This document shows, piece by piece, positions 27,768-38,330 of a DNA stretch of 64,000 nucleotides. Made by a program: the position numbers and the translations under genes. The DNA is taken from NCBI RefSeq assembly GCF_013410565.1, contig NZ_JACCFO010000001.1:744001-808000 (forward strand). Reading direction: 5' to 3'. The notes below the pieces were generated by a model. The model was not told where the DNA came from, searched no databases, and saw only the letters and a program-made list of their open reading frames with translations. Source of the DNA: Streptomonospora nanhaiensis. Its GTDB lineage: Bacteria; Actinomycetota; Actinomycetes; Streptosporangiales; Streptosporangiaceae. Every line of letters begins with the position of its first letter. Within the stretch, counting starts at the first letter, position 1.

Positions 27768-27773
27768 ACGGTA
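27768..27773 (-). promoter_or_regulatory. -10 box of mntR (leaderless)
   Basis: TACCGT on the minus strand, followed by 7 bases and the mntR ATG. The spacing puts the transcription start at or next to the start codon. No Shine-Dalgarno sequence is present. Confidence 0.5.
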
Positions 27774-27927
27774 TCGCGCCCCAGGGGAACCGGGCGCGGG
27801 CCGCCGGGCGCGCGGGCCGCCAGGTCCGAAACCGCCGGGGTTTCCGGCCCCAGGCCGCCGTGACCGAAACCCGGGACGGTCTTTTACCAGGTCACGGTTT
27901 TGTCGGCGATCATGGGTGCGCTATTCT

Positions 27928-27943
27928 TCGTACAAAGGTTCGA
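27928..27943 (+). promoter_or_regulatory. LexA (SOS) box upstream of dnaE2
   Basis: TCGTAC-AAAG-GTTCGA differs from the actinobacterial SOS box TCGAAC-n4-GTTCGA at one position. It lies 140 bases before dnaE2, which is damage-induced in mycobacteria and other actinomycetes. Confidence 0.6.
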
Positions 27944-28007
27944 TTTCGGCCTGTCTTCCCCGAGGGTGCCTCCGCGCCCCTCCGGCCGCGGCATTCGGGG
28001 GGAAGCC

Positions 28008-28085
28008 ATGGCCGTACCGCTCACCGCCAGACCCGCGCGCACCGCGCCCGGCGCCGCCGCGCCGGCGGGGGGCCGCGCGCGATGA
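28008..28085 (+). CDS. Possible 25-codon leader peptide upstream of dnaE2
   Basis: An ATG preceded by GGGGGAA at good spacing opens a 25-codon frame (Ala/Pro/Arg-rich) whose stop overlaps the dnaE2 start (ATGA). It could couple translation to dnaE2. No homologue is recognized, and an open frame of this length is common by chance in GC-rich DNA. Confidence 0.25.
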   Translation: MAVPLTARPARTAPGAAAPAGGRAR

Positions 28086-31000
28086 CCCCGCCCGCCGACC
28101 CCTTCGTCCACCTGGACGTGGTCTCCTCGGCGTCCATGCGCCACGGCGCCACCCCGCCCGCCGCCCTGGTGGAGCGCGCGGCCGAACTGGGCATGGACAT
28201 GCTCGCGCTCACCGACCGCGACGGCGTCTACGGCGCCGTCAAGCACGTGCGGGCCTGCCAGGCCGCCGGGATCCGCCCCCTGCTGGGCGCCAGCCTGGCC
28301 GTGGCCGCCCCCGAGGGGGGCCGCGTCACCCTGCTGGCCCGCGGCGCCCGCGGCTGGGCCTCGCTGTGCCGCCTGGTCAGCGCCGCCCACGCCGAGGGCG
28401 CGCGAGGGGTGCCCGCCCTGTCCCGCACCGCCCTGGCCGCCCACGCCGAAGGGCTGGTGGTGCTGCTGGGGCCCGAATCCGACGTCGCCCGGGCCGCCGC
28501 CCAGGGCCACCTGGAGGGCGCGCGCCGCCGCCTGGAGCGCTGGCGCGAGGTCGCCGAGACCGCCGTCGAACTGGTCGACCACTACGGCCCCGGCCAGCAC
28601 CGCCGCGCCGCCGCCCTGCTGCGCCTGGCCGCCGACACCCGCACCCTGGCCGTGCTGGGCAACGCGGTGCGCTACGCCCGCCCCGGCGAGGCCGAGGTCG
28701 CCCGCGTGCTGGACGAGGCCCGCCGCTGGCTGCCCGGCGGCGCCCCGCCCGAGGTCCCCGACACCGGCGAGGCCCACCTCAAGGGCACCGCCGAGATGGC
28801 CGCCGTGGCCGAGCGGATCTGCGGCCCCGACCCCGCCGCCGCCCGCCGGCTGCTGGCCCACACCCGCGCCCTGGCCGCCTCCTGCGCCCTGGACCCGGGC
28901 GCCGACCTGGGCATGGACCGCCACCACCTGCCCGAGGTCCCCGGCGCCCGCGACCGGCTGTGGCTGGCCTGCCGGGAGGGCATGGACCGGCTGGGCAAGG
29001 CGCGCGACACCCGCGCCCGCGACCGGCTTGCCCACGAACTGGACATCATCGAGCGCAAGGGGTTCTCCGCCTACTTCCTCACCGTCGCCGACATCGCCCG
29101 CCGCATCCGCGCCGCCGGCATCCGCTGCTCCATCCGCGGCTCGGGCGCCGGCAGCCTGGTCAACCACCTCATCGGCATCTCGGCGGTGGACCCCCTGGCC
29201 CACGGGCTGCTCATGGAGCGGTTCCTCACCCACAGCCGCACCGGCCTGCCCGACATCGACCTGGACGTGGAGTCGGCCCGCCGGCTGGAGGCCTACGGGG
29301 TCGTCATGGGCGCCTACCCCGACGCCGCGTGCGTGTCGATGATGGAGACCTACCGCGCCCGCAGCGCCATCCGCGACGCCGGCACGGTCATGGGCGTGCC
29401 GCCCCACGAGATCGACGTGCTGGCCAAGGCGTTCCCCCACATCCGCGCCCGCCAGATCCGCACCGCATGCGCCGACCTGCCCGAACTGCGCTCGGTGGGG
29501 CTGGGCGGCGCCCAGGTGGAGACGCTGTTCCGGCTGGCCGAGCGGCTGGACGGGCTGCCCCGCCACATCGCCATGCACCCCTGCGGGATCGTGGTGTCGG
29601 ACTCCTCCCTGCGCGACCGCGCCCCCCTGGAGCCCAGCCGCGTGGGCTACGACATGGTCCAGTACGACAAGGACGACGTCGAGGAGATGGGCCTGATCAA
29701 GCTCGACGTCATCGGGGTGCGCATGCAGTCGGCCATGACCCACGCCCTGGCCGAGATCGAGCGGGTGGAGGACACGCGCGTGGACCTGGACGCGCTGCCC
29801 CCCGACGACCCCGCCACCTACGCCATGATCCGCTCCTCGGGCACCCTGGGCTGCTTCCAGATCGAGTCGCCCGGCCAGCGCGAACTGGTCTCGCGGCTGC
29901 GCCCGGCCCACATGGGCGACCTCATCGCCGACATCTCCCTGTTCCGCCCCGGCCCGGTCAACAGCGACATGATCACCCCCTTCATCGCCGCGCGCGGCCG
30001 CGACCGCGCCCTCGACCTGCCCAGCCCCGTGCTGGAGGGCGTCCTGGCCGAGACCGGCGGGGTGGTGATCTTCCACGAGCAGGTCATCGGGGTGCTGCAC
30101 GCCATGACCGGCTGCGGGCTGGACCAGGCCGAGGCGATGCGCCGGCAACTGGGCACCGAGGAGGGCCGCGAGGAGGTGCGCCGGCGCTTCACCGCCATGG
30201 CCGCCGACTGCGGCCACGACCCCGCGGTGGTGGAGCGGGTCTGGCAGGTGCTGGCCTCCTTCGGCGCGTTCGGGTTCTGCAAGGCCCACGCCGCGGCCTT
30301 CGCACTGCCCACCTACCAGTCGGCCTGGCTCAAGCGCCACCACCCCGCCGCCTTCTACGCCGGGGTCCTCACCCACGACCCCGGCATGTACCCGCGCCGC
30401 GCCGTCATCGACGACGCCCGCCGCTTCGGCGTGCCGGTGCTGGGCGTGGACGTCAACCGCTCCGACGCCGGATGGCGGGTGGAGCCCGCCGGCAACGGCC
30501 GGCTGGGCATCCGCGCCGGACTGGCCGACGTCAAGGGCATCACCGAGGCCGAGGTCGAGGCGCTGGTGGCCGGGCGGCCCTACACCTCCCTCAGCGACGC
30601 CGCCCGCCGCGCCCGGCCCTCCCGCGACGTGCTGGACCGCCTGGTCCAGGTGGGCGCCTTCGACTCCCTCTACGGCATCGGCACCGACCCCGGCGCGCCC
30701 ACGCGGCGCGACCTGCTGCTGCGGGCGGGCGCCCTGGAGCGGGCCGGGCGCCGGGCTCTGGGCGGGGGCCAGCTGCCCATGGCCCTGGAGGCGGTGGAGG
30801 CCCCGCCGGAGGAGGGGCTGCCGGCGATGACGCCCGCCGAGGAGGTGCAGGCCGAACTGGAGGTGCTGGGCTACGACGCCTCCCGGCACCTGCTGGACTG
30901 CTACGCCGAGCTGACCGCGGAGCTGGAGGCCGGGTGCGGCGCCGTGCGCGCCCGCGACCTGGCGCGGGTCCCCGCCGGCGCCGAGGTGCTGGTGGTGGGG

Positions 31001-31450
31001 GTGAAGGTGGCCACCCAGACCCCGGCGGTGCGCTCGGGCCAGCGCATCATCTTCGCCACCCTGGACGACGCCACCGGCCTGGTGGACCTGACGTTCTTCG
31101 AGTCGGTGCAGGAGCGCTGCGCGGCCACCGTGTTCGGCTCCTGGCTGCTGGCGGTGCGCGGCCGGGTGCGGCGGGTGGGGTCGGGGATGGCCACGGTCAA
31201 CGCCACCCACGCCTGGGACCTGGAGGAGCTGGCGCGGACCTACCACGAGGCCGGCCCCGACGCGCGGCGGGCGCTGCGCCGCCGCCTGGCCGAGGACCCC
31301 GCGCGCGCCCGGCTCAGCGGCGTGGGCGGGCGGCGCATCCGCTACGCCAGCGGCTACGAGCTGTCCACCTACGCCGACATCGCCCCGGCCGGCGCCGCGG
31401 CGGCCCCGCGCCGGCTCTGGCACGCCAGCCCCGGCAGCGCGGGACGGTGA
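28082..31450 (+). CDS. dnaE2: Error-prone DNA polymerase III alpha subunit, DnaE2/ImuC
   Basis: 1122 aa, the length of DnaE2 rather than replicative DnaE1. The PHP domain (about 5-280) is degenerate: the first metal motif reads HLDVVSSASMRHG where HLHV is usual. The catalytic aspartates are retained: PDIDLDVES near 390 and LIKLDVIGVR near 537. The palm, finger and helix-hairpin regions (FGFCKAHAAAFALPTYQSAWLKRHHP) follow, then an OB fold near the C-terminus. Its role is translesion synthesis after DNA damage with ImuA'/ImuB, neither of which is in the window. An SOS box upstream fits LexA control. The ATG at 28082 has GGGGG upstream; the protein's family homology begins there. Confidence 0.9.
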   Translation: MTPPADPFVHLDVVSSASMRHGATPPAALVERAAELGMDMLALTDRDGVYGAVKHVRACQAAGIRPLLGASLAVAAPEGGRVTLLARGARGWASLCRLVSAAHAEGARGVPALSRTALAAHAEGLVVLLGPESDVARAAAQGHLEGARRRLERWREVAETAVELVDHYGPGQHRRAAALLRLAADTRTLAVLGNAVRYARPGEAEVARVLDEARRWLPGGAPPEVPDTGEAHLKGTAEMAAVAERICGPDPAAARRLLAHTRALAASCALDPGADLGMDRHHLPEVPGARDRLWLACREGMDRLGKARDTRARDRLAHELDIIERKGFSAYFLTVADIARRIRAAGIRCSIRGSGAGSLVNHLIGISAVDPLAHGLLMERFLTHSRTGLPDIDLDVESARRLEAYGVVMGAYPDAACVSMMETYRARSAIRDAGTVMGVPPHEIDVLAKAFPHIRARQIRTACADLPELRSVGLGGAQVETLFRLAERLDGLPRHIAMHPCGIVVSDSSLRDRAPLEPSRVGYDMVQYDKDDVEEMGLIKLDVIGVRMQSAMTHALAEIERVEDTRVDLDALPPDDPATYAMIRSSGTLGCFQIESPGQRELVSRLRPAHMGDLIADISLFRPGPVNSDMITPFIAARGRDRALDLPSPVLEGVLAETGGVVIFHEQVIGVLHAMTGCGLDQAEAMRRQLGTEEGREEVRRRFTAMAADCGHDPAVVERVWQVLASFGAFGFCKAHAAAFALPTYQSAWLKRHHPAAFYAGVLTHDPGMYPRRAVIDDARRFGVPVLGVDVNRSDAGWRVEPAGNGRLGIRAGLADVKGITEAEVEALVAGRPYTSLSDAARRARPSRDVLDRLVQVGAFDSLYGIGTDPGAPTRRDLLLRAGALERAGRRALGGGQLPMALEAVEAPPEEGLPAMTPAEEVQAELEVLGYDASRHLLDCYAELTAELEAGCGAVRARDLARVPAGAEVLVVGVKVATQTPAVRSGQRIIFATLDDATGLVDLTFFESVQERCAATVFGSWLLAVRGRVRRVGSGMATVNATHAWDLEELARTYHEAGPDARRALRRRLAEDPARARLSGVGGRRIRYASGYELSTYADIAPAGAAAAPRRLWHASPGSAGR

Positions 31451-31558
31451 GGGCCGGTGCGCACAGGGCGCGGGGCACCGGGCTAGAGTGCGCGCTTGGC
31501 GGGGGCGCCGCGCCCTGGCCCGGCCCGCGCGGCCGCGGACACGCGGAGGAGCGACCGG

Positions 31559-32353
31559 TTGTTCACTCTGGCCCACATCAGTGACCTGCACGTCGACGGC
31601 GGGCCGCGCGCCCGCGAGCGGGTGGGCCGCGTGATGGCCTACCTCGACGCGTTCGCCGGCACCCTGGACGCGGTGGTGGCCACCGGCGACCTCACCGACC
31701 ACGGCACCCCCGAGGAGCTGGAGGAGGCGCGCGCGCTGCTGTCGGGGCGGCTGCCGGTGCTGACCTGCCCGGGCAACCACGACGTGCCCAAGGAGGGCCG
31801 CGCCCCCTACCGGCGCGTCCTGCTGGGCGGCGCGCCGCAGCCGCACAACGTCGAGGCGCCCCTCAACACGGTGCACCGCACCGGACGCGGCACGGTGGTG
31901 CTGGTGGACGGCACCCTGCCCGGCGAGGGCGGGGGCCGCCTGGCGCCCGAGACCCTGGAGTGGCTGGAGGCGGTCCTGGCCGAGTCGGCCGGCGTGCCGG
32001 TGGTCCTGGCCCTCCACCACCCGCCGGTGCCCCTGCACATGCCCGCCGTCGACGGCATCGGGCTGGCCAACGCCGCCGACCTGGCGGCGGTGCTGGAGCG
32101 CCACCCCCAGGTGGCCGCGCTGCTGTGCGGGCACGCCCACACCCCGGCCGCCACCCTGTTCGCGGGCCGGCCGCTGCTGGCGGCCCCGGCCACGGTGTGG
32201 ACGGCGCCGCTGCCCTGGGAGGACGCCGAGCGCGTGTACGCCGCCCACCCGCCGATGGTGGCCTTCCACGTGGTGGGCGACGACGGGCGGGTGACCTCCC
32301 ACTTCCGGGTGGTTCCCGAGCCGCGGCCGGCGGGGACGCCGGCCCGGGCCTGA
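31559..32353 (+). CDS. Metallophosphoesterase, cyclic-nucleotide phosphodiesterase (CpdA/Icc) type
   Basis: 264 aa. All five metallophosphatase blocks are present: SDLHVDG (Asp9, His11), ATGDLTD, CPGNHDVP, LALHHPPV and LCGHAHTP. The arrangement matches class III cAMP/cGMP phosphodiesterases, but the family also includes nucleases and other phosphodiesterases, so the substrate is not certain. The start is most likely TTG at 31559: GGAGG ends nine bases before it, and the fold begins immediately (FTLAHISDLH). The frame is open further up to 31496, but that extension is Pro/Arg-rich and unlike the family. Confidence 0.87.
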   Translation: MFTLAHISDLHVDGGPRARERVGRVMAYLDAFAGTLDAVVATGDLTDHGTPEELEEARALLSGRLPVLTCPGNHDVPKEGRAPYRRVLLGGAPQPHNVEAPLNTVHRTGRGTVVLVDGTLPGEGGGRLAPETLEWLEAVLAESAGVPVVLALHHPPVPLHMPAVDGIGLANAADLAAVLERHPQVAALLCGHAHTPAATLFAGRPLLAAPATVWTAPLPWEDAERVYAAHPPMVAFHVVGDDGRVTSHFRVVPEPRPAGTPARA

Positions 32354-32380
32354 GCCCCGGCCCGGCGCGCCGGGGCTCAG
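32350..32380. terminator. Bidirectional hairpin overlapping two stop codons
   Basis: CTGAGCCCCGGC (32350-32361) pairs perfectly with 32369-32380 around a 7-base loop. It includes the TGA of the phosphodiesterase gene and the stop of the convergent gene at 32377. It probably ends both transcripts. Confidence 0.6.
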
Positions 32381-32985
32381 CCGCGCTCCAGCAGCTCCTT
32401 GAGCACGCCCAGCCGCTGCCGCCGGTAGACCTTCATCCGGGCGGCGGCCTCGGCGCCGGCCGGCTTCTCGTGCTGCAGGCCCACCCGGGTGCGGCCGCCC
32501 TGGGCGGTGCGGTAGACGGCCACCAGGGTGCCGTCGGCGCACCAGCCGGCGCGGAAGGAGGCGGGTGCGGTGGCGGTGCGCACGGCCGTCTCGGCGCCGG
32601 GCAGCCACGCGCGGCGCCGGGCGGGGTCGGCGAAGGCGGCGAAGACGCGTTCGGCGGGGGCGGCCACGGTCTTGGACGCCCCGGCCGCGAACCGGCCGTC
32701 GGCGCGCTGGCCGGAGGCGCGGCGACCCCGGGCCTGCTCGTAGGCCACGGTGATGTGCTGGACCCACCAGCCCTCGACGCCGTGGTGGGCGGTGAGGCGG
32801 CGGGCGATCTCGGTGTGGGTGCGCTCGGCGGCGCCCCAGGCGTCCAGCGCCGCGAACCGGTCGGCCGGCGCGCGCCCGGTGCGGCGGGCCACCGCGTCCT
32901 CGGCGCCCGGGAAGGGCCCTACGGGCGCGGGCGCAGCGGGGCCGTCGGGCGCCGGTGCCGGGCCCTCGGATCGCCGGGCGGTCAT
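32377..32985 (-). CDS. DUF4287 / SRPBCC-domain protein
   Basis: 202 aa. Residues about 45-95 match DUF4287 ([35 protein letters not shown]). Residues about 98-200 form an AHSA1/SRPBCC-like domain ([27 protein letters not shown]). The combination is common in actinomycetes and has no assigned reaction; SRPBCC folds bind hydrophobic ligands. There is no signal peptide. A -10-like TAGCGT lies about 30 bases upstream on the minus strand. Monocistronic. Confidence 0.82.
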   Translation of the reverse strand: MTARRSEGPAPAPDGPAAPAPVGPFPGAEDAVARRTGRAPADRFAALDAWGAAERTHTEIARRLTAHHGVEGWWVQHITVAYEQARGRRASGQRADGRFAAGASKTVAAPAERVFAAFADPARRRAWLPGAETAVRTATAPASFRAGWCADGTLVAVYRTAQGGRTRVGLQHEKPAGAEAAARMKVYRRQRLGVLKELLERG

Positions 32986-33128
32986 GGCGGCCCCCCGTCG
33001 CGGTACCGGTCCTCCACGCTAGTGCCGCCCCGCTGACCTGGGCAACGGCGGGCAGCGGGGCCCAGCGGCCCCGCGCCCGGCCGTCTCCTCGGCGGCCCCC
33101 TGAAAAGGCGTACCGCACCCGCGAATGC

Positions 33129-34355
33129 TCAGGCGCCGCCGCCCTCGCGGGCGGCGGCGATGGCGGCGTTGACGGCCTCGGGGGCCAGGACGCGGTCCAG
33201 GACCATGGCGGCGGCGCCGCGCAGCCCCGCCTCGTCGCCGGCGGTGTTGGGCACGATGCGCAGCTGGCGGGTGGCCAGCGCGGTGGAGCGCTGGAAGACG
33301 ATCTCGCGCACCCCGGCCACGAGGTGGTCATAGGCCCCGCCCAGCAGCCCGCCCAGCACCACCACCTCGGGGTTGAGCAGGTTGACCGCGCCGGCCAGGA
33401 CCTCGCCCAGGCGGCGCCCGGCCCCGCGCACCAGGGTCACCGCCGCGGCGTCGCCCTCCTGGGCCAGCGCGGCGAGTTCGGCCAGGCCGCCCAGCGGCCG
33501 CCCGGCGCGCTCCATGGCGGCCAGCAGCGCGTGCCCGCCGGCCACCGCCTCCAGGCAGTCGGTGTTGCCGCAGCGGCAGGGGGTGCCCGCGCCGTCGCGC
33601 ACGGGGATGTGGCCCAGTTCCCCCGCGGCGCCCAGGGCGCCGCGCAGCAGTACGCCGCCGGCCACGATGCCGGCGCCGATACCGGTGGAGACCTTCACGA
33701 AGACCAGGTCGCCGACGTCGCGGTGGTGGGTGCGGTGCGCGCCCAGCGCCATCACGTTGACGTCGTTGTCCAGCAGGACGGGGGCCTCGAAGCGCTCGGC
33801 CACCAGCGGGCGGATCTCGATGCCGCCCCAGCTGGCCAGCACCGGCGGGGTCTCGGCGCGCCCGGTGGCGAACTCCACGGTGCCGGGCACCCCGATCCCG
33901 GTGCCGCGCACGTCGCCCGGCCCGCGCCCGCACTTGGCCAGCAGGTCCGCCCAGGTGTCCAGCAGCCAGGGCAGGGCGGCGTGGGGGCCGTGCTCGACGT
34001 CGGGGGAGCCGGAGTCCTGCACCAGCACCCGCCCCGCCAGGTCGCACACGGCGATCTGGCTGGTGGAGATGCCCAGCGTGGCGGCGAGCACGACCCCGCC
34101 GGCGGCGTTGAACTCCAGGCGCCCGGGCGGGCGCCCGCCGCTGGAGGGGGCGGCCTCGCCCTCGGTGACCAGCCCCTGGCGCATCAACTCGCCCACGCGC
34201 AGGGCCACCGCCGGGCGCGACAGGCCGGTGAGGCGGCCGATGTCGGCGCGGGTGGCGGCCCGGCCGTCACGGACCAGTTGCAGGACGTGGCCGCTGGAGA
34301 CAGCCGCGGCCGAGGCGGGCTTGGGCATGGCCCATTCAAACACGTTCGTCCCCAT
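33129..34355 (-). CDS. ROK-family transcriptional repressor
   Basis: 408 aa. An N-terminal MarR-like winged helix (about 15-80; [29 protein letters not shown]) precedes a ROK sugar-kinase fold with [23 protein letters not shown], and the zinc motif [15 protein letters not shown]. It lacks a clear kinase-type ATP loop, as in NagC/Mlc/XylR repressors. The ATG at 34355 is used; the ATG at 34328 (MPKPASAAA) is also possible. It is divergent from edd-glk-eda, with a perfect-armed palindrome between. It is therefore probably the repressor of the Entner-Doudoroff operon, with a sugar or sugar acid as inducer. Confidence 0.87.
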   Translation of the reverse strand: MGTNVFEWAMPKPASAAAVSSGHVLQLVRDGRAATRADIGRLTGLSRPAVALRVGELMRQGLVTEGEAAPSSGGRPPGRLEFNAAGGVVLAATLGISTSQIAVCDLAGRVLVQDSGSPDVEHGPHAALPWLLDTWADLLAKCGRGPGDVRGTGIGVPGTVEFATGRAETPPVLASWGGIEIRPLVAERFEAPVLLDNDVNVMALGAHRTHHRDVGDLVFVKVSTGIGAGIVAGGVLLRGALGAAGELGHIPVRDGAGTPCRCGNTDCLEAVAGGHALLAAMERAGRPLGGLAELAALAQEGDAAAVTLVRGAGRRLGEVLAGAVNLLNPEVVVLGGLLGGAYDHLVAGVREIVFQRSTALATRQLRIVPNTAGDEAGLRGAAAMVLDRVLAPEAVNAAIAAAREGGGA

Positions 34356-34802
34356 TGGGGCGCACGCCGGCCGGTCTCCCGCACCGTATCGGTGTCAAAG
34401 TCCCGTACTTTTGTCATGAAAAGTTCAGAAGTTAAGCTTGTCACGTCGCCGAAGTTCCGGTTATGTTGCCGGAAGCTCACAAACCCCGAGGGCGGGTCGC
34501 CTTCAGCGCCCCGCCTTCGGCGGCGCCACCCGGCCCTGACCCCGCCGGGCGCCCCGCCGCCCGCCCCGCCCGCCCTCCGCTCGCCGTCCCGCCCGCCGCC
34601 TCTGGAGTCCGCCGCCCATGCCCGCCACCCCGGCACCCCCGCCGCCTGCGGCGGACGGCCGCCCGGCGCCGCGCGGCGCACCGCCCCCCGCGGCCGGCCG
34701 CAGGCCCGCCCCGGCCGCCCCCCGCACCCCCACCGCAGCCGCCGCCCGTCCCGGCGGGCAGGCGCCCCCGCACCGCGCCCGGCACCCAGAGGAGCCCTCG
34801 CC
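34356..34802. other. Divergent regulatory region ROK / edd
   Basis: The first 120 bases are comparatively AT-rich and contain the palindrome at 34407-34424. The rest (34500-34800) is very C-rich with an open frame of 62 codons ending on the edd start; it is Pro/Ala low-complexity and not called as a gene. Confidence 0.55.
34407..34424. promoter_or_regulatory. Candidate ROK operator
   Basis: ACTTTTGTCATGAAAAGT: perfect 6-base arms (ACTTTT / AAAAGT) around a 6-base centre, 52 bases from the ROK start and about 380 from edd. It is one of the few AT-rich symmetric sites in the window. The assignment to the adjacent ROK repressor is inferred. Confidence 0.45.
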
Positions 34803-36613
<1,811 letters not shown>

Positions 36614-36617
<4 letters not shown>

Positions 36618-37624
36618 TCGCCTCCGCCGCCCGCGTGGCCCCGCCCTCCCCCCACCGCCCCTGGCTCGTCGCCGACATCGGCGGCACCAACGCCCGCTTC
36701 GGCCTGCTGGAGGCCCCCGGCGCCCGCCCCGCCCGGGTGGCGCGCCTGGAGGGCGCCGACCACGCCGACCTGGCCGCCGCCGCCACCGCCTACCTGGCCG
36801 GCGCCGGGGCGGCCGGGCCGCCGGCGGCCGCGTGCGTGGCGGTGGCCGGTCCCGTCACCGGCGACCGCGTCAAGCTCACCAACTCCGCCTGGGACTTCTC
36901 GGTGGCCGACACCCGCCACCGCCTGGGTCTGGCCCACCTGGAGGTCGTCAACGACTTCGCCGCGCTCGCCATGGCGCTGCCCCGCCTGGAGGACGGCGAC
37001 ATCGTCTCCCTGGGCGGGCCGCCGCACCGCGCCGAGGGCCCCAAGGCCGTGCTGGGCCCGGGCACCGGGCTGGGCGTGGCCGGGCTGGTCCCCGTGCCCG
37101 GCGGCGGCTGGGTGCCGGTCTCGGGCGAGGGCGGCCACGTCGACGTGCCCGCCGTGGCCGAGCGGGAGGTGGCGGTGGTGGAGCTGCTGCGCGCCGAGCA
37201 GGGCACCGTCACCGCCGAGTGCCTGCTGTGCGGGCCGGGCCTGGCCCGGCTGCACGGCGCCCTGGCCCGGCTGCGCGGCCTCCCCGACCCCGGCCGCACC
37301 GCCGCCCAGATCTGCGCCGAGCGCGGCGACCCGCTGTGCGCGGAGACCCTGGAGGTCTTCTGCGACCTGCTGGGCGGGTTCGCCGGCAACGCCGCCCTCA
37401 CCCTGGGGGCGACCGGCGGCGTGTACCTGGGCGGTGGCATCCTGCCTCGTATCACCGCGCTGGTGCAGGCGAGCGGGTTCCGCCGCCGCTTCGAGGAGAA
37501 GCAGCGGATGACCGACTACCTCAAGGGCATCGCCACGTCGCTGATCGTGGCGCGCGACCCGGCCCTGCTCGGCGCGGCCGCCCGCCTGGAGCAGTGCCTC
37601 GACCCCCAAGGAGACGCCCGATGA
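36614..37624 (+). CDS. glk: Glucokinase, E. coli Glk type
   Basis: 336 aa. [15 protein letters not shown] (phosphate loop), [33 protein letters not shown] (catalytic Asp), [15 protein letters not shown] and SGEGGHVD identify the non-ROK glucokinase family (PF02685), unlike the ROK glucokinase typical of Streptomyces. It phosphorylates glucose with ATP. The GTG start overlaps the edd stop and the gene overlaps eda (ATGA), so all three are translationally coupled. Confidence 0.93.
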
Positions 37625-38259
37625 CCCCGCGCAGCAGCGACGACCTCTTCGCCCTGGCCCCCGTGATCCCGGTTGTGGTACTGGACTCGGCGGAGACGGC
37701 GGTGCCGCTGGCCCGGGCCCTGGTGGCGGGCGGGCTGCCCGCCATCGAGGTGACGCTGCGCACCGAGGCGGGGCTGGCCGGCATCGAGCGCATCGCCGCC
37801 GAGGTGCCCGAGGCCGTGGTGGGCGCCGGCACCGTGACCACGCCCGAGCAGGTGCGGGCCTCGGCCGAGGCCGGCGCGGCGTTCCTGGTCTCGCCCGGCT
37901 GCACCCCGCGCCTGCTGGGGGCCGTGCGCGACAGCGGCCTGCCCGCCCTGCCCGGGGCGGCCACCGCCTCCGAGGCCCTTGCGCTGCTGGAGCAGGGCGT
38001 GCACGCCATGAAGTTCTTCCCCGCCGAGGCGGCGGGCGGGCGCGCCTACCTGAAGTCCCTCTCCGGCCCGCTGCCCCAGGCGCGGTTCTGCCCCACCGGC
38101 GGCATCACCCCCCAGACGGCGCCCGGCTACCTGGCCCTGCCCAACGTGGGCTGCGTGGGCGGCACCTGGCTCACCCCGGCCGACGCGGTGGCGGCGGGCG
38201 ACTGGGGCCGCGTGGAGGAGCTGGCCCGCGCGGCGGCGGCGCTGCGCCCCGCCGCCTGA
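37621..38259 (+). CDS. eda: KDPG aldolase (2-dehydro-3-deoxy-phosphogluconate aldolase)
   Basis: 212 aa TIM-barrel class I aldolase. The Schiff-base lysine is in [11 protein letters not shown]. The catalytic Glu is in [12 protein letters not shown], and the phosphate-binding end is [16 protein letters not shown]. It cleaves KDPG to pyruvate and glyceraldehyde 3-phosphate. Last gene of edd-glk-eda; a GC hairpin follows at 38304-38328. zwf and pgl are not in the window. Confidence 0.95.
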   Translation: MTPRSSDDLFALAPVIPVVVLDSAETAVPLARALVAGGLPAIEVTLRTEAGLAGIERIAAEVPEAVVGAGTVTTPEQVRASAEAGAAFLVSPGCTPRLLGAVRDSGLPALPGAATASEALALLEQGVHAMKFFPAEAAGGRAYLKSLSGPLPQARFCPTGGITPQTAPGYLALPNVGCVGGTWLTPADAVAAGDWGRVEELARAAAALRPAA

Positions 38260-38303
38260 GCCCCCGCGGGCCGCGCGGCCCGCACGCCCACACCCCCGCG
38301 CCC

Positions 38304-38328
38304 GGCCGCCGGCACCGCGCCGGCGGCC
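38304..38328. terminator. 10-bp hairpin between convergent eda and pabAB
   Basis: GGCCGCCGGC (38304-38313) pairs perfectly with 38319-38328 around ACCGC. It lies 45 bases past eda and 2 bases past the stop of the convergent gene, so it may serve both. Confidence 0.6.
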
Positions 38329-38330
38329 GC

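Larger units (their letters stand above)
27761..28081. other. Divergent promoter region mntR / dnaE2
   Basis: 321 bases between divergent genes. It contains the mntR -10 box, an SOS box at 27928-27943 and a possible 25-codon leader frame at 28008-28085. No other gene is seen. Confidence 0.6.

Noticed and set aside
27884-33331. An open minus-strand frame of about 1800 codons covering dnaE2 and its neighbours
   Set aside because: It is antisense to genes with clear families, has Gly/Gln/Val-rich composition typical of GC-rich shadow frames, and runs across gene boundaries.
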